A stretch of 64,000 nucleotides of DNA from Cellulomonas shaoxiangyii (GCF_004798685.1 NZ_CP039291.1:3596001-3660000), one strand, 5' to 3'. Positions 25,975 through 34,776 are shown, numbered from the stretch's first letter. Translations and numbers: made by a program. The notes: generated by a model not told the origin, from the letters alone.

Positions 25975-26649
25975 GTGACCGCACACCGCCCGCCCTTCGA
26001 GGGAGCGCTCCCACCGACGATGCCCGCGCGGCCTGCCGACGCGCGCGGGAGCGGCGTCGCCGTCGCGACGGACCCGGCGTTCCTCGCACCGGCCGCACCC
26101 GAGCACCCCCGGCCCCGGCGGCTCCGGCAGCTGCGCACCTGGGCGGTGCTGGCCCTCGTCGTCGCGGCCGTGGTGATCGCCCTGGCCGTGCGTGCGGCGC
26201 TGTTCCCGGGGGGCGGCGCCGCGATCGACACGGGCCGCGGGGCACCGGAGCCGCTGACGGCCGGCCTGACGGCGTTCGGCGCGCCGTTCACGTACGCGGA
26301 CGGCCTCGCCGTCGAGGTGGCCGCGCCGCAGCCCTTCACGCCCTCCCGCACGGCCGTGGGCGGGGACGCGGGCACCCCGGTGCTCTTCCAGGTCACGGTC
26401 ACCAACGACACCGGGGCGACGTACCGCGCGAGCACGCTCGAGGTGACGGCCACCTCGGGAGGGCTCGAGGCGGAGCCGGTGTGGGACCCGGACCAGGGGG
26501 TCGAGCTGTCGGGGCCGATGTTCGCCGTCCCGCCGGGCGGCGCGGTCCAGTTCCGGGTCGGGTTCGCGGTGCGCGAGCCGGACGACGTGCGCCTGACGAT
26601 CGTGCCCGCGCTCTACGGGTACGAGCCGCTCGAGGTCGGCCAGGGCTGA
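25975..26649 (+). CDS. Membrane-anchored DUF4352-like (telokin-like) protein
   Basis: A 224-residue protein with a cytoplasmic Pro-rich N-terminus, one membrane helix (about 60-82, TWAVLALVVAAVVIALAV) and an extracellular beta-sandwich. The sandwich segment PFTYADGLAVEVAAPQPFTPS and the later VLFQVTVTNDTGATY suggest the telokin-like DUF4352 fold. I chose the GTG at 25975 because AGGGAG lies seven bases upstream; the upstream frame has no such signal. Its nearest relative is the next gene, which has the same domain as a lipoprotein. The function is unknown. Confidence 0.7.
   Translation: MTAHRPPFEGALPPTMPARPADARGSGVAVATDPAFLAPAAPEHPRPRRLRQLRTWAVLALVVAAVVIALAVRAALFPGGGAAIDTGRGAPEPLTAGLTAFGAPFTYADGLAVEVAAPQPFTPSRTAVGGDAGTPVLFQVTVTNDTGATYRASTLEVTATSGGLEAEPVWDPDQGVELSGPMFAVPPGGAVQFRVGFAVREPDDVRLTIVPALYGYEPLEVGQG
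26000..26013. promoter_or_regulatory. CebR-consensus palindrome inside the DUF4352-like gene
   Basis: AGGGAGCGCTCCCA contains the perfect palindrome GGGAGCGCTCCC (26001-26012) and differs from the CebR consensus only at its first base. It starts 25 bases after the GTG, inside codons for FEGALPP. It is a better match than the site at cbp, but its position in a coding region leaves function open. Confidence 0.45.
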
Positions 26650-26959
26650 CGAGGCGGGGGCGGCGAGGCGGCGCGACACGCCATTGTTTCGGGCGCATTT
26701 CCGGAGCCGGCGGAAAGCACGCCCCGGGCAGCGGGGGCCGTCGCGCGTCACCGGCTCGTAGCGTGCGTGCGGCGCCCTGACCAGCGACGACGGCCCGCCC
26801 ATCGTCGCACGGGCGCGCAGCAGAAAGTCGCCGCGCAGATTCCGGCCCGGACGACGGAATGCGCTGCTAGGTTCATCACCGACCGGCGGGGGCCGGATGA
26901 AGAACGGCCTTTCTCCCCGGACTGCCCGCGTCCCCAGCGGACATCCCGAGGAGCTCCGA
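26650..26959. other. Intergenic region with promoter for the lipoprotein gene
   Basis: About 310 bp. A likely -10 TAGGTT is at 26868-26873, 87 bases before the GTG at 26960. An ATG at 26897 is in frame but lacks a ribosome-binding site, so this stretch is more likely leader than coding. Confidence 0.4.
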
Positions 26960-27571
26960 GTGACCCACGACCGCACCGCACGCCGAACCGGCGGCGGCCT
27001 GCCCGCCGCCGTCCCCCCGGGTCCCGGCACGGGCGGTCGTCCCGCGGCCGCCCGTGCCCGGGCCGCCGTCGCCGCCGTCGCCGGCGCCGCCCTCGTCGCC
27101 CTGCTCGCGTCGGGGTGCGCGTCGACCGCGGGTGCGGCCGACGCGGCGCAGACCGCGACCGCGGGCCCGACGCACCCGGGTGCGACCGTCCCCTTCGGCC
27201 GGCCGTTCGAGTACGCGGACGGCCTGTTCGTCAGCGTCAAGGCGCCGCAGGAGTTCGAGCCGTCCCCGGAGGCGGAGGGTCTCGCGGGCGGCGGCGTGCC
27301 CGTGCGCCTGCGCGTGCAGGTCACCAACGGCACCGCCGAGCCGTACTCGCCGAGCACCCTGTCGGCGACCGCCGTGTCCGCCGGCGTCGAGGCCTCGCCC
27401 GTCTGGGACGTCCCGCTCGCGATCGACACGGCCGGCCCGTACGTGACGCTCGACCCGGCCGGCACCGTGGCGTTCGACATCGCGTTCGCGGTCGCCGACC
27501 CGTCGGACCTGCAGATCACCGTGCTGCCCGCGTTGGGCGGCTACGACCCGCTGGTCGTCACGACGGGCTGA
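26960..27571 (+). CDS. DUF4352-like lipoprotein
   Basis: A 203-residue lipoprotein with a long positively charged N-terminal region (HDRTARRTGGG), a hydrophobic stretch and the lipobox LASGC. The mature part is a telokin-like sandwich: FGRPFEYADGLFVSVKAPQEF, then VQVTNGTAEPYSPSTL and VAFDIAFAVADPSDLQITV. It is a paralogue of the preceding membrane-anchored protein. The GTG at 26960 is chosen for the GAGGAG just upstream and because the signal peptide is then of more normal length. The function is unknown; proteins of this fold are cell-surface accessory factors. Confidence 0.75.
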   Translation: MTHDRTARRTGGGLPAAVPPGPGTGGRPAAARARAAVAAVAGAALVALLASGCASTAGAADAAQTATAGPTHPGATVPFGRPFEYADGLFVSVKAPQEFEPSPEAEGLAGGGVPVRLRVQVTNGTAEPYSPSTLSATAVSAGVEASPVWDVPLAIDTAGPYVTLDPAGTVAFDIAFAVADPSDLQITVLPALGGYDPLVVTTG

Positions 27572-27709
27572 GCGCCCCCGGTCGGCGGAGCGGCGGGGCC
27601 GGTGAGCCGCGGCTGCGACCGGCGGACGGACCCGGACGGATCGGGCGACGGGGCGTCCGCCCGCCGTCCGCCGCGCGCCGCCCGGCGCCGGGTGCGACAG
27701 ACTGCCCCG

Positions 27710-30400
27710 GTGACCGACCTGCTCTCGTCTCCCCGACTCGTGGGCGACGGGCCGGCGATCGCGCACCGGCCGGACTGGACGTGGCTGCCCGACCCCGCCG
27801 ACGCGCCGGGCCCCGACCGGCTCGCACGTGCCCGCCGGCAGGCCGAGCAGCTGCTCGCCGAGCACGGCGTCACGTACGGCGCGGACCGGCCCGACGGGCA
27901 CGGGCAGTGGCGCCTCGACCCGCTCCCCGTGGTCGTCGACGAGACCGAGTGGGCGGGCCTCGACGCGGCGCTCGTGCAGCGGGCGGAGCTCCTCGACGCG
28001 GTGCTGCACGACCTGTACGGCCCCCGGCGGCTGCTCGACGACCGCCTCCTGCCGCCGACGGTCGTCCTCGCGCACCCGGGGTTCCTGCGCGCGGTCGACG
28101 GCCTGCGCACGCCCGGGGGGCGCGAGCTCGTGCTCACGGCGACGGACCTGGTCCGCGACGCGTCGGGCGGGTGGTGCGCGGTCGCCGACCGCACGCAGGC
28201 CCCCTCCGGCGCGGGGTACGCGATGGAGGACCGCCGCGTCACCGCGCAGGTGCTCGCGGGCGTCTACCGGCAGGCGCCGATCGCCCGGCTCGGGCCGTTC
28301 TTCCACGCCCTGCGGCACGCCCTGCGGGACGTCGCGCCGCCGACCGCGTCGGACGACCCGCGCGTCGTGCTGCTCTCCCCGGGGCCGGGCAGCGAGACGG
28401 CGTTCGACCAGGCGTACCTGGCGTCGATGCTGGGCCTGCCGCTCGTCGAGGGCCGCGACCTGCTGGTGCGGGACGGGCGCGTGCACCTCGAGGGCATCGA
28501 CGGGCTCGAGCCGGTCGACGTCGTCCTGCGCCGTGTCGACGCCGACTGGTGCGACCCCCTCGACCTGCGCGCGGGCTCGCGGCTCGGCGTGCCCGGGCTC
28601 GTGCGGGCGGTGCGCGGCGGGACGGTCAGCATCGTCAACCCGCTGGGCGCGTCGGTGCTGGAGAGTCCCGCGTTCCTCACGTACCTGCCGCGCCTGGCGC
28701 GCGCCGTGCTCGACCAGGACCTCGCGCTGCCGTCCGCGGAGACCTGGTGGTGCGGCGAGGCCCGGTCGCTGCGGCACGTCCTCGCGCACCTCGACCGGCT
28801 CGTGATCAAGCCGACCGTGCACGGCGCGCACGTGACGACCGTGCTCGGCTGGACCCTGTCCGCCGCCGAGCGGGAGGCGCTGACCGCGCGCATCCAGGCC
28901 GAGCCGTGGCTGTGGGTCGGGCAGGAGGCCGTCGGCCCCACGGTCGACCGCCGCGACCCCGCGGGCGTCGGCTCGGACCGTCCCGACGCGGCCGGTGTCG
29001 GGCCCGCCGACCTCGGCCCGCGGGCCGCGGTGCTGCGGGCGTACGCGGTCGCGCACGCCGGCACGTACACCGTCATGGCCGGGGGCCTCGCGCGCGTCGC
29101 CGACTCGCACGTGGTCTCGTCGTCGCGGGGCGCGTCGGCCAAGGACGTGTGGGTGCTGGCCAGCCAGCCGGCGACCGCCCCCGACACGGCCGTCCGCGAG
29201 GACGACGTGGCCGCGGTCGGGCGCGCGGTGGGCGCCGGCATCTCGCCCCGCACCGCGGAGAACCTCTACTGGATGGGCCGGTACGCGGAGCGCGCCGAGG
29301 GCGAGGCGCGCGTGCTGCGCGCGGTCGCCGACCGGTGGGACGACTACCACCGCAGCCCCGGGTCGGCGGGCGGCCGCGCGCTCGCCGTGCTGCTCCAGGC
29401 GCTGACGCCCGCGGCGCTGCCGGACGGCGGCCCCCACCTCGCCGACGACGACGAGCACATCGGCCCGCGAGTCCCCGCGCTGCGCGACCTCCTGCTGGAC
29501 CGGGCCACACCCGGGAGCGTCGCGCGGGCGGTGCACCGCCTCGCCGGTGCGGCGGCGTCGGTGCGCGACCAGCTGTCCACCGACACGTTCGGCCCGCTGG
29601 CCCGCGTCGAGCGCGCGCTGCGCGACGAGCGCGGCCGCACCCGTCCTCGCCCCGAGGGCGCGCTCGACCTCGGCACGACGCCGGCCCAGGAGCAGGCGGC
29701 CGCCGTCACGGCCGGCCTGCGGCCGACGCTCGACCGCGTCCTGCACGGCCTGCTGGCGCTGTCCGGGGTCGCCGCGGAGGGCCTCACGCGCGACGTCGGC
29801 TGGCACCTGCTGGACGCGGGCCGCCGCATCGAGCGCGCGCAGAACCTCGTCGACACGCTCGCCGCGACGCTCGTCGTCCGCCGCTCCGCCGACGTCGAGG
29901 ACCTGCTGCTCGAGTCCGTCCTGCTGGCCACCGAGTCCGCGATCACCTACCGGCGCCGCCACCAGTCCGCACCGACCGTGCCGAGCGTGCTGGACCTGCT
30001 CGTGCACGACCGGACGAACCCGCGCTCGCTGGCGTTCCAGCTCGACCGGCTCCTGGCCGACCTCGAGGCCGTGCCGGCGCCGTGGCGGTCCGCCGGGCAG
30101 CGCGACCACCTGCTGCACGGCGTCGGCGAGCTGGTCGCGGAGCTCGACACGGTCGCCGTCGGTGCGGTCGTGTCCGAGGACGGGCGGCGCACGCGGCTCG
30201 AGGAGGCGCTGGACTCCATGCTGTGGCGCCTGCGCGCCGCGTCCGACGAGATCGAGCGCGTGCACTTCGTGCGCCCGGCGGCGAGCCGCGTGCTCGACGA
30301 CCTGTGGGGCGCCACGAACCTGCGCGAGCAGGACGACACGGTGCGCGACGAGCCGGTGCGGGACCACGCCCCGCAGGACGCGGACGGGGGTGCGCGGTGA
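27710..30400 (+). CDS. Circularly permuted ATP-grasp plus alpha-E domain fusion protein
   Basis: An 896-residue fusion. Residues about 60-500 are a circularly permuted type 2 ATP-grasp domain (DUF404/DUF407) with VVLLSPGPGSETAFDQAYLAS, LVIKPTVHGAHVTTV and TYTVMAGGLARVADS. Residues about 510-890 are the alpha-E domain (DUF403), marked by NLYWMGRYAERAEGEARVLR and HLLDAGRRIERAQNLVDTL. Family analyses link these proteins with transglutaminase-like peptidases in putative peptide ligation or processing systems; the product is unknown. The transglutaminase gene overlaps the stop as GTGA. The GTG at 27710 has no strong ribosome-binding site. Confidence 0.9.
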   Translation: MTDLLSSPRLVGDGPAIAHRPDWTWLPDPADAPGPDRLARARRQAEQLLAEHGVTYGADRPDGHGQWRLDPLPVVVDETEWAGLDAALVQRAELLDAVLHDLYGPRRLLDDRLLPPTVVLAHPGFLRAVDGLRTPGGRELVLTATDLVRDASGGWCAVADRTQAPSGAGYAMEDRRVTAQVLAGVYRQAPIARLGPFFHALRHALRDVAPPTASDDPRVVLLSPGPGSETAFDQAYLASMLGLPLVEGRDLLVRDGRVHLEGIDGLEPVDVVLRRVDADWCDPLDLRAGSRLGVPGLVRAVRGGTVSIVNPLGASVLESPAFLTYLPRLARAVLDQDLALPSAETWWCGEARSLRHVLAHLDRLVIKPTVHGAHVTTVLGWTLSAAEREALTARIQAEPWLWVGQEAVGPTVDRRDPAGVGSDRPDAAGVGPADLGPRAAVLRAYAVAHAGTYTVMAGGLARVADSHVVSSSRGASAKDVWVLASQPATAPDTAVREDDVAAVGRAVGAGISPRTAENLYWMGRYAERAEGEARVLRAVADRWDDYHRSPGSAGGRALAVLLQALTPAALPDGGPHLADDDEHIGPRVPALRDLLLDRATPGSVARAVHRLAGAAASVRDQLSTDTFGPLARVERALRDERGRTRPRPEGALDLGTTPAQEQAAAVTAGLRPTLDRVLHGLLALSGVAAEGLTRDVGWHLLDAGRRIERAQNLVDTLAATLVVRRSADVEDLLLESVLLATESAITYRRRHQSAPTVPSVLDLLVHDRTNPRSLAFQLDRLLADLEAVPAPWRSAGQRDHLLHGVGELVAELDTVAVGAVVSEDGRRTRLEEALDSMLWRLRAASDEIERVHFVRPAASRVLDDLWGATNLREQDDTVRDEPVRDHAPQDADGGAR

Positions 30401-31341
30401 CGGCCGACGAGCGCGGGCCCGCGCGCGTCTACGACCTCGTCCACCGCACGACGTACGAGTACCCGCAGCCCGTCACGGACTCCTACGGCCGCACCACGAT
30501 GACGCCCCGCGACCTGCCGGACCAGCGCCTCCTCACGACGTCCCTGACGGTCGACCCCCAGCCGGCGGACACGCAGACGCACGTCGACTGGTTCGGCAGC
30601 ACCACCACCTGGTTCGGTGTGACGACGGCGCACACGCGGCTCGTCGTGACGTCCCGCTCGACGCTCGAGGTCAGCCGCGTCGCGCCGACGCGCGAGCAGC
30701 TGCCCGACGTGCGGTGGCGGTCCGTCGCGCGTGCCGTCACGGTCGGCGACCTCGGCACGCTGCACACCGACACGACGGGCCTCGTCGCGCTGCGCGAGGC
30801 GGTGCTGCCGTCGACGCACGTGTCCTTCGCCGACGAGGTGCGCGCGTGGGCCGCGCCGTCCTTCGCCGCGGACCGCCCCCTCGCCGACGTGGTCACGGAC
30901 CTCGTCCACCGCATCCGCACGGAGATCACCTACCGGTCCGGCTCGACCACGGTGCACACCACGCAGGCGCAGCTGCTCGCGCAGGGCGCCGGCGTCTGCC
31001 AGGACTTCGCCCACCTGATGATCGCGGCGCTGCGCCTGCACGGGCTGCCCGCGCGGTACGCCTCCGGGTACATCGAGACGCGACCGCGTCCGGGGCGGCA
31101 GAAGCTGCGCGGCGCGGACGCGTCGCACGCGTGGGTGTCGGTGTGGGTGCCGGGGCACGGCTGGCTGGACGCGGACCCGACGAACGACCAGCTCGTCGAC
31201 GACCGGTACGTCGTCCTCGGCTGGGGGCGCGACTACCACGACGTGCCGCCGCTGCGCGGGGTCATCTTCACGGAGGGCGGCGGCGCGTCGCCGCGCGTGG
31301 AGGTCGACCTCGTGCCGGCCGGGTCGGACCCGTTCGTCTGA
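30397..31341 (+). CDS. Transglutaminase-like cysteine protease paired with ATP-grasp/alpha-E
   Basis: A 314-residue protein. The N-terminal beta domain (YDLVHRTTYEYPQPVTDSYG) is that of the bacterial transglutaminase-like N family. The core has the catalytic Cys in GAGVCQDFAHLM, His in DASHAWVSVWVPGHGW and Asp in LDADPTNDQ. Such enzymes usually cleave isopeptide or peptide bonds. Translational coupling with the ATP-grasp gene suggests that the pair makes and cuts a peptide bond on a common substrate (inference). There is no signal peptide, so it acts in the cytoplasm. Confidence 0.9.
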   Translation: MTADERGPARVYDLVHRTTYEYPQPVTDSYGRTTMTPRDLPDQRLLTTSLTVDPQPADTQTHVDWFGSTTTWFGVTTAHTRLVVTSRSTLEVSRVAPTREQLPDVRWRSVARAVTVGDLGTLHTDTTGLVALREAVLPSTHVSFADEVRAWAAPSFAADRPLADVVTDLVHRIRTEITYRSGSTTVHTTQAQLLAQGAGVCQDFAHLMIAALRLHGLPARYASGYIETRPRPGRQKLRGADASHAWVSVWVPGHGWLDADPTNDQLVDDRYVVLGWGRDYHDVPPLRGVIFTEGGGASPRVEVDLVPAGSDPFV

Positions 31342-31348
31342 CCGCGCC

Positions 31349-31380
31349 GCGGCCGCCGGTCACCGCGCGGCCGCCGGTCA
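31349..31380. repeat. Duplicated 14-bp unit at convergent gene ends
   Basis: GCGGCCGCCGGTCA occurs at 31349-31362 and 31367-31380. The second copy contains the stop codon of the minus-strand gene. The arrangement mirrors the duplicated 3' end of the GH15 gene at 11145-11189. Confidence 0.75.
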
Positions 31381-32286
31381 GCGCGTGACGGCGCGCGTCC
31401 GGTCGTCCAGCTCCGCCGCCGGCACCACGAAGCCGCCCGCGTCGACGACGGTCCCGCCGGCGGCCCGCCACAGGGTCGCCGTCACCCGTGCGACCGCGGG
31501 CGCGACCCGCTGCCGGGCGACCACGTGCAGCTGCGACGGGTGCTCGAGCTCGAGCTCGCGCGGGTCCGGCGGCCGCCACGTCACGTGGTAGCCCCACGGC
31601 CCGTGCTCGCGCCAGTCGAGCGTCGACAGCACGACCGGCACCTCGCGTGACCGCGTCAGCCGCACGATCACCGCGCCGTCGTACTCGTACGTCGCGGTGA
31701 GCGAGAACCCCTCCGCCCCGCTCCCCTGCTGCGGGGTCTCCGTCGGGCCGAGGCGGCTGCCGGACAGCGCGGGCCGCACGAGCGGCACCGCGTCCTGCGC
31801 CGCGATGGTCACGGGCGACCAGAGCGTGAGGTCGAGCGCGGAGGCGGGGTCCGGCACGACCGCGTACCGCCGGTCGGCGGGGACGATGCCGCCGCCCGTC
31901 CGGCGCGCCGCGGCGGTCGCCCAGCCGGCCACGAGGTCGGCGGTGACCGCGGCGCCGGCGGGCGTCACGACGGGCAGCCCGTACAGGTCGGCGTCCTTGG
32001 CGGGAAGCCCCATCGCACGCGCCGCGGCCGCGTCCGAGGGGTGCGGCCCGGTGACCGTGACCCCCTCCGCCAGGACGAGGGCGCCCGCCGTCGCGACCGG
32101 CTCGACGGTGATGCCGCGGAACCGTGCGCCCGTCGGGCGGACCGCCGGCTGCCCGGCCGTCGGCACCCGCTCCCAGCCGGCCTCCGGGAACCAGGCGCGC
32201 GCCAGGGCCAGCACGTCGGACCCCGCGGGCAGCGCGAGGACGTGCAGGCCGTCGAGCGCGGGCGGGACCGGTGCCGGCGGGGTCAT
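31378..32286 (-). CDS. Hypothetical protein of unknown function
   Basis: A 302-residue soluble protein with no recognised catalytic motif. The sequence has a helical N-terminus (VLALARAWFPEAGWERV) and a mixed middle containing GLPAKDADLYGLPVVTPAG. A beta-rich end includes TYEYDGAVIVRLTRSREVPVVLST and YHVTWRPPDPRELELEHPSQLH. The ATG at 32286 is the only good start. It converges with the transglutaminase gene and heads away from a DinB-like gene. No function is suggested. Confidence 0.65.
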   Translation of the reverse strand: MTPPAPVPPALDGLHVLALPAGSDVLALARAWFPEAGWERVPTAGQPAVRPTGARFRGITVEPVATAGALVLAEGVTVTGPHPSDAAAARAMGLPAKDADLYGLPVVTPAGAAVTADLVAGWATAAARRTGGGIVPADRRYAVVPDPASALDLTLWSPVTIAAQDAVPLVRPALSGSRLGPTETPQQGSGAEGFSLTATYEYDGAVIVRLTRSREVPVVLSTLDWREHGPWGYHVTWRPPDPRELELEHPSQLHVVARQRVAPAVARVTATLWRAAGGTVVDAGGFVVPAAELDDRTRAVTR

Positions 32287-32419
32287 GGGCGGACCGTAGC
32301 GGCCCCGGGCTACGCCGGTGTTTCCGCGCGGACACGGATCGGGGGACGCGCCGACGACGCGCCGGTGGCAGGCGCGCCGTGTCCGGCGGGTGGTCGGGCG
32401 GGGCGGTCGGGCGCGCTCG

Positions 32420-32977
32420 TCAGGCGCGGACGTCGTGGAGGTGGTGCACGACGTCGTGCAGGAAGTACTGGCCGAGCGTGCGGACCGTGAAGCGCGAGCC
32501 GTTGCTGCGCCGGCCGGGGCGCTCCCACGCGTGCGGCGCGACCCCGTCGAACCGCTCCGCCGTCGTCTCCGCCGCTGCCGCGAGCTCACCGGCCACGACC
32601 TGGGGGTCCTGCAGGTCGTAGCGGTCCTCGACGGCTGTCGCGTCCTGGTCCCAGTTGGCGAACAGCGGGTCGTCCTCGTCGAGCATGAGCTGCACGCGCT
32701 CGCCGAAGACGCGCATCACGTCGCGCACGTGGGCGCCGTACTCGAGCGTCGACCACGTCGTGCTGGCGGGGCGCGCCCGCACGTCGTCGCGGTGCAGCGC
32801 GGCCACCCAGCGCGGCACCAGGTCGCGGACCGTGCCGGCGACCGCCTCCGCGGGGACGTCCGACGCCGAGAACCCGCACTCCGGGCAGCGCCGCTCGACG
32901 ACCCAGGTCCAGTCCTTGTCGTCCGGCGCGATCACGGGCGGCTCGGAGGTGTGCGCGGGTGACGGAGGGGTGTCCAC
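32420..32977 (-). CDS. DinB/maleylpyruvate isomerase-like metal-binding protein
   Basis: A 185-residue four-helix protein of the DinB superfamily. Likely metal ligands are His in LEYGAHVRDVMRVF and the cluster YFLHDVVHHLHDV near the C-terminus. Many actinobacterial members use mycothiol or bacillithiol as a cofactor in detoxification. Near the N-terminus is RRCPECGFSASDV, a CxxC pair not needed by the fold. The GTG at 32977 precedes DTPPSPAHT; a start nearer the first helix is possible. Its upstream region contains the GACCGTTGCAC tandem repeat. Confidence 0.78.
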   Translation of the reverse strand: MDTPPSPAHTSEPPVIAPDDKDWTWVVERRCPECGFSASDVPAEAVAGTVRDLVPRWVAALHRDDVRARPASTTWSTLEYGAHVRDVMRVFGERVQLMLDEDDPLFANWDQDATAVEDRYDLQDPQVVAGELAAAAETTAERFDGVAPHAWERPGRRSNGSRFTVRTLGQYFLHDVVHHLHDVRA

Positions 32978-33294
32978 GCGCGCCACGGTAGCGCTCGCAC
33001 CCGGGGTCGCGCCGGGGCGCCGGGCGGGTGAGGCACGGGCGCACGCGACGCTGCGCGGCCCGGGCCGTCCCGTGGGAGGGGCGGGGTGAGAGGCCGGGCG
33101 GCACGCCCCCTCCCGCGCGCCGCCCGACCGGGCACCGGTGCGCCGAACCCCCTCAGGTCGCCGCGGTGGTGCCGCTGCGCGGAACGGTATCCGGGTGACC
33201 GTTGCACGACCGTTGCACGGTGTATGCGCGGTTGTGTGCCCATTCCGCGACGAGCACCGAGGGCCGGCACGGGTCGCGGGCGACGCCGGGCGGG
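32978..33294. other. Intergenic region between DinB-like and GAF-regulator genes
   Basis: About 317 bp with no credible ORF. The only clear structure is a pair of 11-bp direct repeats (33197-33218) listed separately. Confidence 0.45.
33197..33218. repeat. Perfect 11-bp tandem repeat GACCGTTGCAC x2, possible regulator site
   Basis: Two identical, abutting copies at 33197-33207 and 33208-33218. The 11-bp period equals one helical turn, as in binding sites of OmpR-type or activator dimers bound side by side. It lies upstream of the DinB-like gene and just past the end of the GAF regulator gene. Confidence 0.5.
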
Positions 33295-34569
33295 TCAGCC
33301 CAGGGTGCGGTCGAGCTGGGCGAGACGGGTGTGCGCGCGCAGGTGCGCGGCGGAGCCGATCGGCGCCGCCTGCGCGAGGGCCTGCCACGCCTCCCAGTCG
33401 TCGGCGCCGTGGTCCCCGGCGGTCCACCGCCCCACGAGGTCGACGTCGCGCGACGCGAGCACGGACGCCCGCAGCCAGCCGACCAGCGCGTCGCGCACGC
33501 GCTCGACGCCGGGTGCCATGGACCGCGGCAGCACCGGCCCGGCGTAGGCCGCGAGCGCGCCGGCCACGTCCTCGACCGCGAGCGCGTCGCGCACGTGGTC
33601 GACGTCGGTGTGCAGCTGCGACGTCAGCCGGTACGGCCGGGACTCGGACAGCATCGGGCCGACGAGCCGGCGCAGCCGCGAGATCTCGGCGCGCACGGTG
33701 ACCTCGGACAGCTCGGCCTCGGACAGCAGGACGGTCAGCTCGTCGCCCGTCAGGCCGGCGGGGTGCTCGGCGAGGAGCAGCAGGATCTCCGCGTGCCGGC
33801 ACGTGAGCCGGCGGCGGCCCTGCGGCGTGTGCAGCGTGCCGCCGTGCGTGCCGAGGACCTCGAGCCGCGTCGTGGGCGGCTGGGTGGCCGTCGAGGCGAG
33901 CGTCGCCTCGACGGCGGCGACGGTGGCGCGCACGAGAGCGAGCGCCATCCAGGACGCCGCCTCGTCGCGACCCGTCACGTCGAGCACGCCGACGACGCGA
34001 CCGGAGGGGTCGCGCACGGGTGCGGCCGCACAGTTCCACGGGTGCACGACGCGCGCCCAGTGCTCGGTGCTGAGCACCTGCACGGGCCGCCGCGTCGCGA
34101 GCGCGGTGCCGAGGGCGTTGGTCCCGGCGGCGTCCTCGCGCCACGCCGCCCCCTCGACGAAGCCGACGCGCTCGAGCGGGCGTCGCAGCGCCGGGTCGCC
34201 CTCGACCCACAGGAGGCGGCCCGTCTCGTCGCTCAGCGCGGCGACCCACCCGGACGCGGGCTCGACGAGCAGGCGGCGCACGGCGGGCACGGCACCCGAG
34301 ATGGGGTGCGCGGTGCGCAACCGGTTGAGCTCGGGGTCGGACAGGTCGACGGGCGGGGTCGGCAGCTCCGGGTCGACGCCGACCCGGCGGCTCCGCTGCC
34401 ACGACTCCGCGACGACCTGTCGCACGCCGCCGCCCGGCTCGCCGCCCGCGACGACGAACCGCTCGTGCGCCGCGCGCACGCGCCCGACCGTGCTCGGTCC
34501 GAACCCGCTCAGGGCGGGCTCCGCAGACCGGTCGGCGCCGCCGGACGGGATCCGGGCATGTCGGCTCAT
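33295..34569 (-). CDS. GAF-domain transcriptional regulator with C-terminal winged helix
   Basis: A 424-residue regulator. The N-terminal third has the AcoR-like opening VVAESWQRSRRVGVDPELP, then a GAF domain (about 90-230) containing GAAWREDAAGTNALGTALATRRPVQVL. The C-terminal part holds a winged-helix segment (LTCRHAEILLLLAEHPAGLTGDELTVLL, then VTVRAEISRLRRLVGP). Proteins of this build usually sit beside aldehyde or alcohol dehydrogenase genes and activate them; none is adjacent here. There is no sigma-54 AAA domain, so it should act with ordinary RNA polymerase. The ATG at 34569 has GGAAG upstream. Confidence 0.82.
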   Translation of the reverse strand: MSRHARIPSGGADRSAEPALSGFGPSTVGRVRAAHERFVVAGGEPGGGVRQVVAESWQRSRRVGVDPELPTPPVDLSDPELNRLRTAHPISGAVPAVRRLLVEPASGWVAALSDETGRLLWVEGDPALRRPLERVGFVEGAAWREDAAGTNALGTALATRRPVQVLSTEHWARVVHPWNCAAAPVRDPSGRVVGVLDVTGRDEAASWMALALVRATVAAVEATLASTATQPPTTRLEVLGTHGGTLHTPQGRRRLTCRHAEILLLLAEHPAGLTGDELTVLLSEAELSEVTVRAEISRLRRLVGPMLSESRPYRLTSQLHTDVDHVRDALAVEDVAGALAAYAGPVLPRSMAPGVERVRDALVGWLRASVLASRDVDLVGRWTAGDHGADDWEAWQALAQAAPIGSAAHLRAHTRLAQLDRTLG

Positions 34570-34776
34570 GCGGTGACTTCCGTGGTGGAGCGGGCCCGAG
34601 GCCGACCGCCGTGGGGTGCGGGTGGCGGACGAGGGATGACGTCGGGCGGGACGGTGCGGGTGTCGCACGACGCATGGTACGCGAAAGCGACAGCGGGGAC
34701 GTGAGCGACATCACACCTATTTCCGCCGCCTCCCCTGGGCGCCGCCTTTCCTGACGTCGTGTGCGAGAATGTCAGC

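Noticed and set aside
26897..26959. ATG 26897 as start of the second DUF4352-like protein
   Set aside because: It has no ribosome-binding site and would put 21 unrelated residues ahead of an already long lipoprotein signal region. The GTG at 26960 has GAGGAG upstream.
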